Positions 7,410-13,213 of a DNA stretch of 13,213 nt are shown here, one piece after another. How positions within the stretch are numbered: position 1 is the stretch's first letter; the number at the start of each line of letters is the position of its first letter. The position numbers were made by a program, and so were the translations under genes. This DNA is from Candidatus Rokuibacteriota bacterium (GTDB lineage Bacteria; Methylomirabilota; Methylomirabilia; Rokubacteriales; CSP1-6): assembly GCA_003220195.1 (NCBI GenBank), contig QHRT01000200.1, positions 1-13,213 of the forward strand, read 5' to 3'. The notes beneath the pieces were generated by a model. That model ran no database searches, was not told the DNA's origin, and was given only the letters and a program-made list of their open reading frames with translations.

Positions 7410-8275
7410 ATGCGAATCGGGATCTCGCTTCTCAACAACTGGGGGATCGACGACGTGCAGCAGCTGGTCGACCTCGCCGTCCGTGCGGAAGAGCTCGGCT
7501 TCGACTCCGTCTGGACGCACGACCACGTGTTCAACGTCGGCCACGTACTCGATCGGATCGGCGGCAAGCCGTACTACGAGCCGCTCACGCTCTTGAGCTA
7601 CGTCGCCGCCCGGACGTCGCGCGTGCGCCTGGGAACGTCCGTGCTGGTGCTGCCGTACCACAACCCGATCCGGCTCGCGAAGACGGCGGCCACGCTCGAC
7701 GTGCTGAGCGACGGTCGGTTGATTCTCGGCGTCGGCGTCGGCGCGATCGAGAAGGAAATGCACGCGATGGGCGTGGCGTTCACCGAGCGAGGCGCGTTCA
7801 CCGACGAAGCGATCAGGGTGATGCGCACGCTGTGGACTGAAGAGGATCCGCGTCACGAGGGCAAGCACGTCCGCTTCCCGGGTATGAAGTTCTCGCCGAA
7901 GCCACGGCAGAAGCCGACCATCCCCATCGTGATCGGCCGGCGATCCGCCGGGCGGCGCGCCTCGGCGACGGCTGGCAGCCGCTCGGTCTGACGCCCGAGG
8001 CGCTCCAGCAGGGCATCGCGACACTGCGCGAGGAACTGCAAGCCTGCGGACGGACGGATGCGCAGGTTCCCGTCTCGATCGCCATGTCGCTGGCGCCGGC
8101 GACGCCGCGCCGATTCGCCCTCGGCATCGAGCCGGCCGAGATCATTCGCAACGCGACGGCCTTCGCGAAGCTCGGTGTCGCGACCCTGGTGATCTCCGCG
8201 AACACGAGCGATCCCGCTGAGGCGCGCGCCGCGATGCAGATGGTGGCTCGGGAGGTGCTGCCGGCGACGGGGTAG
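7410..8275 (+). pseudogene. LLM-class (F420-type) oxidoreductase, frameshifted
   Basis: A luciferase-like monooxygenase-family protein read in two frames. Frame 1 (from ATG 7410) gives 177 well-conserved residues: MRIGISL start, ELGFDSVWTHDH (28-39), the TSVLVLPYHNPIRLAK strand, LDVLSDGRLILGVGVG (96-111) and PIPIVIG-like end (170-176). It then runs into non-family sequence and a TGA at 7989-7991. The second half continues one frame back from about 7937 as PAIRRAARLGDGWQPLGL and stays open to TAG at 8273-8275. At the junction the family normally has GG-H/R-S between VIG and the AxRRAAR helix; those residues are missing, so a deletion of about 10 or 13 nt fits better than one lost base. The pattern resembles the Rv2161c-type F420-dependent group (from memory). 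Probably inactive unless this is an assembly error. The ATG 7410 start matches the family N-terminus. Confidence 0.85.
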
Positions 8276-8333
8276 GGCATTGCGGCCCGGGCGTTGCATG
8301 TTTCTCGATGATGTTGAGATGATCCCGGCCCAA

Positions 8334-8339
8334 GGGGGA
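8334..8339 (+). promoter_or_regulatory. Ribosome binding site of the family 5 solute-binding protein gene
   Basis: A purine run, AAGGGGGAA, ends just before the ATG at 8345; GGGGG leaves 6 nt of spacing. The gap 8276-8344 holds no convincing promoter (a TTGCAT at 8294 with GATGAT 18 nt on is weak) and no terminator hairpin followed by Ts. Confidence 0.6.
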
Positions 8340-8344
8340 ACCTC

Positions 8345-10408
8345 ATGAGCAACCCGGAGCGCGACGGCCTCACGCGACGTACGATCCTCCGACTTGGCCT
8401 CCGGCTCGGCCTCGTGGCCGCGTCGATCCCCGGCCTGCCGACCGTCGTCACGTCCCGCGTCGGAGCGCAGGGGACGAAGCCCGGCGCAAACCTGGTCGGC
8501 AAGCTGGAAGGGCCGGAGGTCATCACGGACCCGGCGAAGTTTCCGAAGACGTTCAAGGAGGCGCCGCAGCTCGCGGAGCTCGTGAAGGCCGGCAAGCTGC
8601 CGGCGGTGCAAGAGCGCATCGGCCAGGATCCGCTCGTGGTGAAGCCGCTGCGCGAGATCGGGAAGTACGGCGGCACGTGGCGCCGCGGGTTCACCGGCGC
8701 GTTCGACACGTCGAACGGTCACCGCACCGCGCAGAACGACAAGCTCCTCTACTGGGACTACACCGGGACGAAGCTCGTGCCGAACATCGCCCGCGCGTGG
8801 GACGTGAGCAAGGACGGCAAGGTCACGACGCTCTCGCTCCGGCGCGGCATGAGGTGGAGCGACGGGCAACCGTTCACCGCCGACGACTTCGTGTTCTGGT
8901 TCGAGGACTGCTACCAGAACAAGGACCTGGTGCCGACGCCGCTCTCGGTCATGACGATCAACGGCAAGCCGATCGCGGTCAAGAAGGTGGACCTGAGCAC
9001 GATCCAGTTCGTGTGCCCGGAGCCGTACTTCGCTTTGCCCACGGTGCTCGCGTCCGTCTGGGGCATCGGGCATCACGCGCGCTTCGGGCGCTTCGCGCTC
9101 GGCGGGTTCGCGCCCGCGCACTATCTGAAACAGTTCCATCCGAAGTACACGCCGCAAGCCGAGATCGACAAGATCGTGGCGGACGCGAAGTTCGAGAGCT
9201 GGGTCACGCTCTTCAAGGCGCGGAACGACGCGTGCCGCAATCCCGATCTGCCGGTGGTGACGCCCTGGAAGACGGTGACGCCGATCAACACGCCGACGTG
9301 GACGCTCGAGCGGAATCCCTACAGCGTGTGGGTCGACACCGACGGCAACCAGCTGCCGTACATCGATCGCATCCGCATGACGCTCGGCGAGAACCTGGAA
9401 GTCATCAACCTCCGCGCGATCGCCGGCGAGTACGATTCCCAGGCGCGGCACATCGACATCAGCAAGCTGCCCGTGCTGCTGGAGAACCAGCAGAAGGGCA
9501 ACTACCGTGTCTACCTCGATCCCTCCGATCAGGGCGCGGACGTCGGCCTCTTCTGCAACCAGAGCTACGAGAAGGACGCGGAGGTCGCGAAGTGGCTCTC
9601 GAACCGCGAGTTCCGCATCGCGCTGTCACACGGCATCGACCGCGCGCAGATCAACGAGACGTTCCTGCTGGGCCTCGCCCAGACAGGCTCGGCCGCGCCA
9701 GGCGAGCGCACGCCGTATTTCCCGGGCGCCGAGTATCGAACGCTGCACGCCGGCTACGACGTCAAGAAGGCGAACGCGATCCTGGACAAGCTCGGCCTCA
9801 CGCGGCGCGACGCCGACGGCTATCGGCTGCGGACGGACGGCGGCGGCCGGCTGCGCCTCCAGCTCACGACGTACGTCGGGTTCCTGCCGTTCACGGGCAT
9901 CGCCGAGATGCTCAGCGAGCAGTGGAAGAAGATCGGCATCCGCGGCGAGGTCCAGGAGCTCGAGCGCGGCCTGGCGACGACCCGGCTGCTCGCGAACGAG
10001 CATCAGATCTACTTCGAGACGCAGTGGGGCGCGGACAACATGTACGGCCACCAGCCCCTCTTCTTCCCGGGCGAGCCGCAGAGCCCGCTCGGTCCGCTCT
10101 ACGGGACGTGGTACGCGAGCGCCGGCGCCAAGGGCAAGCAGCCGCCGTCGCGCATGCGGGAATTGATGGAGAAGTACCGCAAGAGCTTCAGCGTCCCCGA
10201 TCAGGAGCGGACGAAGATGGCGAAGGACGTCTGGAAGATCGCGCTCGACGAGCTGTGGATCATCCCGATCGTCGTGAACTCGCCCGCGTCGCAGGGCGTG
10301 CGCGTCATCAAGAACACCATGGGCAACATCCCGTCGCGGCTCTGGAACAGCGCGGTGAGCGACAACCCGCACATCGCCCACACGGAGACCTGGTTCTTCA
10401 AGTCCTGA
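8345..10408 (+). CDS. ABC transporter solute-binding protein, family 5 (peptide/nickel type), Tat-exported
   Basis: A 687-residue secreted binding protein. The N-terminus has a twin-arginine signal (TRRTIL, residues 10-15) followed by a hydrophobic stretch to about 35 and a likely cleavage after VGA (41). The mature part has the family 5 (OppA/DppA-like) layout: IGKYGGTWRRG, LVPNIARAWDVSKDGKV, LRRGMRWSDGQPFTADDFVF, a long central region with TLERNPYSVWVDTDGNQLPYID, then FRIALSHGIDRAQINETFLLG and a C-terminal segment ending near residue 687. It is longer than the usual 500-550 residues, as in the subgroup that carries an extra segment before IGKYGG. Known members bind peptides, sugars or other small solutes for ABC importers; the ligand here is unknown. 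No permease or ATPase gene follows, and the next gene is convergent. The ATG is supported by the ribosome binding site and the Tat motif. The last 11 bp overlap the GH31 gene. Confidence 0.93.
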   Translation: MSNPERDGLTRRTILRLGLRLGLVAASIPGLPTVVTSRVGAQGTKPGANLVGKLEGPEVITDPAKFPKTFKEAPQLAELVKAGKLPAVQERIGQDPLVVKPLREIGKYGGTWRRGFTGAFDTSNGHRTAQNDKLLYWDYTGTKLVPNIARAWDVSKDGKVTTLSLRRGMRWSDGQPFTADDFVFWFEDCYQNKDLVPTPLSVMTINGKPIAVKKVDLSTIQFVCPEPYFALPTVLASVWGIGHHARFGRFALGGFAPAHYLKQFHPKYTPQAEIDKIVADAKFESWVTLFKARNDACRNPDLPVVTPWKTVTPINTPTWTLERNPYSVWVDTDGNQLPYIDRIRMTLGENLEVINLRAIAGEYDSQARHIDISKLPVLLENQQKGNYRVYLDPSDQGADVGLFCNQSYEKDAEVAKWLSNREFRIALSHGIDRAQINETFLLGLAQTGSAAPGERTPYFPGAEYRTLHAGYDVKKANAILDKLGLTRRDADGYRLRTDGGGRLRLQLTTYVGFLPFTGIAEMLSEQWKKIGIRGEVQELERGLATTRLLANEHQIYFETQWGADNMYGHQPLFFPGEPQSPLGPLYGTWYASAGAKGKQPPSRMRELMEKYRKSFSVPDQERTKMAKDVWKIALDELWIIPIVVNSPASQGVRVIKNTMGNIPSRLWNSAVSDNPHIAHTETWFFKS

Positions 10409-12728
10409 TCGTCGTCACCGACGCGAGTCGATGCGGGAGACGGACCCAGGTGAAGCCGTGGCCGTCTGCCCACCAGCCCGGAGTGGTTCCAACGGCGTCG
10501 GCGCCGGCGATCCGCGCCAACGGCTCGCCGTCGACGCGCACATCGCTCGCTCGATCGACCCGCACGCGAAGCCGGTAGCGTCGGCCGCCCGGCACCACGG
10601 ACGGATCGCCGGTGGACGCGTGAATGCGCACGGTGACCTCCTGATCGCCGCGCGCGCACTCGAACGTCGTGAGCGCGTAGCCACTGCGACGATAGGCCTG
10701 CGACCGTCCGTCGTCCTCGTACATCTCGAAACGCGTACCGCGATGCGGGTACATGAGTAACGTCACCTCGTCGAGCCGGCGCTCGCTCGTGTGCTGCATG
10801 ACCGGCCCCAGCGGAATGATCGCGCCGCCGCGAACGAACAGCGGCAATCGCTCGAGCGGCGCGTCGATGGTGATGCCGCGCGGACCTTCGTGATGCGCGC
10901 CCGTCCAGAAGTCGTGCCACTCGCCGGTCGGAAGATATACCGGCCACGACGTGGCGCCCTCGCGCGTCACCGGCGCGACCAGCAGATCGTCGCCCCACAG
11001 GAACTGGTGGCTCATCTGCCACACGCGGGGATCGTCCGGATAGTTCAGGACGAGCGGCCGCATGAGCGGCAAGCCGAGCGTGTGCGCCTGCCAGGCGAGC
11101 GTGTACGTGTACGGCATCAGCCGATAGCGCAATTCCGCATATTCGCGGCAGATCTTCTCCACCTCGGGGCCGTGCGCCCACGGCACGTGCTCGCGCCAGA
11201 CCCATCCGTGCGAGCGAAAGATCGGCGTGAAGGCGGCGAACTGAAACCAGCGTGCATACAGCTCACCCGTTTCGGGAACGGGATGGAAGAAGCCGCCGAT
11301 GTCGGTGCCCCAGTACGGCACGCCGGAGAGTCCGGTGTTCAATCCGAGCGCCGGCTGGGCGTCGAGCGTCGCGAAGTCGTTGTTGACGTCGCCGGACCAG
11401 CAGCTCGCGCCGAACCTTTGCATCCCGGCGGCGCCGGAGCGGCACAGGAGAAACACGCGCTGCTCCGGTCGATCCCTGGCTTCGCCGGCCGCGAACGCCT
11501 CGTGGCGGAATCGATCGTAGAAGTTGTGAAGCAGCGCGCCCGTTCCCGCGTTGAGTGACGCCGACGCTGGCGGACCTTCGCCGCCGTCGAGCCACCAGCC
11601 CGCGACGCCCAGGCGAACGAGATCGCGATGCGCAGCCCACCACCACGCGCGCGCTTCCGGATTGGAGAAGTCGATGTGCCGCTGACCTTCGCGATAGTTC
11701 GCGGCGCCGCTCGCGCGCTCGTATCCGGTCGCGAGGAGAAAGCCGCGTCGCTCGGCCTCGGCGACGAGCGGCGAGGCTTCGTGCAGCACCGGGTACTCGT
11801 GGGTGATGATCTCGAAGTGCTGGCGTCGTGCCTCGTCCAGCACCGACGCGGGATCCGGCCAGAGCTTCGGCTGCCACTCGAGATGGCCGACGCCGCGATT
11901 CCAGCCTGTCGCCTCGCCGTAACTCGAGAGGAAGATGAGCCCGTCGCAGGGCATGCGACGCTCGCGGATCGCGCCGACCAGACGACGCACCTCGTCGGGA
12001 TCGTCGAAGTGCCGCGTCGATTGCAGAAAGCCGAGCGCCCATCGCGGCGGCATCGGCGCTTCCCCGAGCAGCCGCGCGACTTCGCGCATCACGCCACGCA
12101 TGTCACCGCCGAAGAGGAAGTACCAGACGAGCGGTCCGGTCTCCGCCGTGTAGACGATCCGCACGCCGCCGTCCGAGCGCCCCACGCTGAGGACACCGTC
12201 GGCAGGATTGTCGAAGAAGAGCGCGTAGCCGCGATTGGAGACGAGCAGCGGCACCGCCATGTCGGAGCCCGGCCCGTGCCCGAGCTGAGTGTTCCACAGC
12301 TGGCGCGTGGTCCCGAGACGATCGAACCCGGCGCCGCCCTGTCCCAGGCCATAGAAGTGCTGCTCGCCGGAAAACGCGAACGACGCGCTGACGCGACGGC
12401 GCCCGTCGCGCTCCGGCTCGACCGACATGCCGGCATCGTCCGGTTGCCGAAGCAGCCACGTGCCGGCGGCGTCGAAGAAGGTCAGTCGAGCGCGCGGGCC
12501 GGCGACGGTGAGCCGCAGGTCCGACGTCGCGACGTTCACGGGATCACCGTCGATGACATCGAAGGCCGGCGCTGGCCAGTCGCGTGGAGCGACGTGCGAC
12601 GGAGACGGCGGCGCGGGGTGCGGCAACGCGACGCGCACGATTCTCGACGTCATCACCGATACCGCGACCGGGGCGTCGTCGTCGCCGGCGAACCGCAGCG
12701 TCACGCCGTCGCGGACGAAGAAAGACAC
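10398..12728 (-). CDS. Glycoside hydrolase family 31 (alpha-glucosidase/alpha-xylosidase-type)
   Basis: A 776-residue retaining alpha-glycosidase without signal peptide, so probably cytosolic. Residues 1-220 form the N-terminal beta domain (HFYGLGQGGAGFDRLG near 124-139). The TIM barrel starts near 225 (PPRWALGFLQS). The nucleophile is D381 in WWLDGGEG, matching the WxDMNE site of the family but with GG in place of MN; the acid/base is D447 in CWSGDVNND; RSG at 430-432, SGVPYWGTDIGGF (468-480) and FTPIFRSHG (500-508) complete the active-site loops. A DUF5110-like beta domain follows near 640-720 (FEMYEDDGRS). GH31 enzymes act on alpha-glucosides, alpha-xylosides, sulfoquinovosides and others; the substrate cannot be told from sequence. 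The GTG at 12728 is preferred because VSFFVRDGV begins the domain and a -10-like box lies 6 nt upstream; another in-frame GTG at 12755 would add 9 residues. Confidence 0.92.
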   Translation of the reverse strand: MSFFVRDGVTLRFAGDDDAPVAVSVMTSRIVRVALPHPAPPSPSHVAPRDWPAPAFDVIDGDPVNVATSDLRLTVAGPRARLTFFDAAGTWLLRQPDDAGMSVEPERDGRRRVSASFAFSGEQHFYGLGQGGAGFDRLGTTRQLWNTQLGHGPGSDMAVPLLVSNRGYALFFDNPADGVLSVGRSDGGVRIVYTAETGPLVWYFLFGGDMRGVMREVARLLGEAPMPPRWALGFLQSTRHFDDPDEVRRLVGAIRERRMPCDGLIFLSSYGEATGWNRGVGHLEWQPKLWPDPASVLDEARRQHFEIITHEYPVLHEASPLVAEAERRGFLLATGYERASGAANYREGQRHIDFSNPEARAWWWAAHRDLVRLGVAGWWLDGGEGPPASASLNAGTGALLHNFYDRFRHEAFAAGEARDRPEQRVFLLCRSGAAGMQRFGASCWSGDVNNDFATLDAQPALGLNTGLSGVPYWGTDIGGFFHPVPETGELYARWFQFAAFTPIFRSHGWVWREHVPWAHGPEVEKICREYAELRYRLMPYTYTLAWQAHTLGLPLMRPLVLNYPDDPRVWQMSHQFLWGDDLLVAPVTREGATSWPVYLPTGEWHDFWTGAHHEGPRGITIDAPLERLPLFVRGGAIIPLGPVMQHTSERRLDEVTLLMYPHRGTRFEMYEDDGRSQAYRRSGYALTTFECARGDQEVTVRIHASTGDPSVVPGGRRYRLRVRVDRASDVRVDGEPLARIAGADAVGTTPGWWADGHGFTWVRLPHRLASVTTIRT

Positions 12729-12734
12729 GCGGCT

Positions 12735-12740
12735 AGTGTA
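12735..12740 (-). promoter_or_regulatory. -10-like element of the GH31 gene, leaderless arrangement
   Basis: TACACT on the minus strand ends 6 nt before the GTG at 12728. No Shine-Dalgarno lies before that GTG. The layout repeats the one upstream of the LLM gene. Confidence 0.4.
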
Positions 12741-12744
12741 AACT
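12739..12744 (+). promoter_or_regulatory. -10-like element of the DUF1579-like gene
   Basis: TAAACT, preceded directly by TG, 37 nt before the ATG at 12782; it shares two bases with the opposite-strand -10 of the GH31 gene. No clear -35 is seen. Confidence 0.4.
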
Positions 12745-12770
12745 CCCGCGGACACGCGACATTCCGCCGA

Positions 12771-12776
12771 GAGGAG
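12771..12776 (+). promoter_or_regulatory. Ribosome binding site of the DUF1579-like gene
   Basis: GAGGAG lies 5 nt before the ATG at 12782, a strong Shine-Dalgarno that fixes this start. Confidence 0.8.
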
Positions 12777-12781
12777 AACCG

Positions 12782-13213
12782 ATGACCGGCAAGCGGAAAT
12801 CCCGACTCTTCCTCGTGGCCCTGCTCTGCGCAGCGGTCGTCAGCGTGGGGCTCTTCGCCCCTGCAGCCGTCCGCGCCAAGCATCCCGTCGAGCCGCCGGG
12901 TTCGGCGAACGCATTCCTCGATTGCTTCATCGGACACTGGATCGGCGAAGGAACTGCCGGTGGCACACCCATAAGCGATGACCTCGTGTGCAGCAGAGTG
13001 CTGGACCTCACGTTCCTGTTCATGCGCGACGAGGCGCTGGACGGCTTCAAGGCCGATACCTACCTCGGGTACCGCGTCGAGGAAGGGCGCTACGAGCTCT
13101 ACACGTTCAACAACAACACGGCGCTCGGCTCGAGCCTGCCGGTGCGGTTGATGACCGGTCACCGCGACGGCGACACCCTGGTCATGGAGGAAAAGCACGG
13201 CCGCGGCGCGCTG
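12782..13213 (+). CDS. Secreted DUF1579-like protein, 3' partial
   Basis: The first 144 codons of a gene cut by the right edge. Residues 1-33 form a signal peptide: basic MTGKRKSR, hydrophobic LFLVALLCAAVVSVGLF, and a probable cleavage after VRA. The mature part begins with a Pro-rich linker, then LDCFIGHWIGEG (near 47-58), a pattern typical of DUF1579 or other lipocalin-like beta barrels that open with a G-x-W-x-G-E-G turn. Alternating beta strands follow (LTFLFMRDEALDG, TYLGYRVEEGRYELYTFNNN), also fitting a small barrel. Two cysteines, at about 48 and 72, could pair after export. The ligand and role of this family are not established. It diverges from the GH31 gene with a gap of 53 nt that holds both putative -10 boxes. 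Confidence 0.75.
   Translation, partial: MTGKRKSRLFLVALLCAAVVSVGLFAPAAVRAKHPVEPPGSANAFLDCFIGHWIGEGTAGGTPISDDLVCSRVLDLTFLFMRDEALDGFKADTYLGYRVEEGRYELYTFNNNTALGSSLPVRLMTGHRDGDTLVMEEKHGRGAL

Noticed and set aside
8285..8292. GCCCGGGC palindrome after the broken LLM gene as a terminator
   Set aside because: No loop and no T run follows; too short to support termination.
8294..8323. TTGCAT and GATGAT as a promoter for the family 5 gene
   Set aside because: Only 3 of 6 and 4 of 6 matches with 18 nt spacing; weak enough to be chance.
7853..9451. A 532-codon minus-strand open frame over the LLM remnant and the binding-protein gene
   Set aside because: Composition of a shadow frame; both underlying plus-strand products are recognisable families.
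8677..10578. A 633-codon open frame on the plus strand within the family 5 binding-protein gene
   Set aside because: Arg-rich low-complexity translation in the +1 frame of a clear family protein; no start signal of its own.

Overview
The window is GC-rich (by eye about two thirds G+C, with third codon positions mostly G or C), densely coded bacterial chromosome. No gene fixes the taxon. The mix of hybrid sensor kinases, an F420-type luciferase-like oxidoreductase, a Tat-exported family 5 solute-binding protein, a lactonase-fold hydrolase and a GH31 glycosidase fits a free-living soil or subsurface bacterium. A Rokubacteria/Methylomirabilota-like lineage is a guess, not a result. No rRNA, tRNA, CRISPR array, insertion sequence or phage gene was seen, and no stretch over 300 bases lacks a gene or gene remnant.

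Left edge (1-1220, + strand): the 3' part of a membrane protein whose frame is open through the window edge, with a winged-helix-like segment, about four transmembrane helices and a beta-rich tail. Its stop codon shares the palindrome CTAG with the stop of the operon that converges on it.

1217-6427 (- strand): a four-gene signalling operon. In transcription order it encodes a secreted family 3 solute-binding protein, a 1123-residue hybrid histidine kinase (periplasmic sensor, HAMP, two GAF, HisKA, HATPase, two receivers), a single-domain receiver, and a receiver with a HAMP-like/coiled-coil tail. All three junctions are 4-base stop/start overlaps (ATGA, GTGA, ATGA), so the proteins are probably made together. 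No permease, ATPase or DNA-binding output domain is present. The likely picture is a binding protein that reports a small solute to the kinase, which passes phosphate among up to four receivers. A TATAAT box lies upstream of the first gene.

6571-8275: a metallo-beta-lactamase-fold lactonase-like gene (-) diverges from an LLM-class oxidoreductase gene (+) broken by a frameshift about two thirds along. The two -10 boxes overlap in the short gap between them.

8345-12728: a Tat-signal family 5 solute-binding protein (+) converges with a GH31 alpha-glycosidase (-); their 3' ends overlap by 11 bp. 12782 to the right edge (+): a secreted DUF1579-like protein, cut by the window, diverging from the GH31 gene. 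The LLM and GH31 genes both have a -10-like hexamer 6 nt before the preferred start codon and no Shine-Dalgarno sequence, suggesting leaderless mRNAs; several neighbours have clear Shine-Dalgarno sites.
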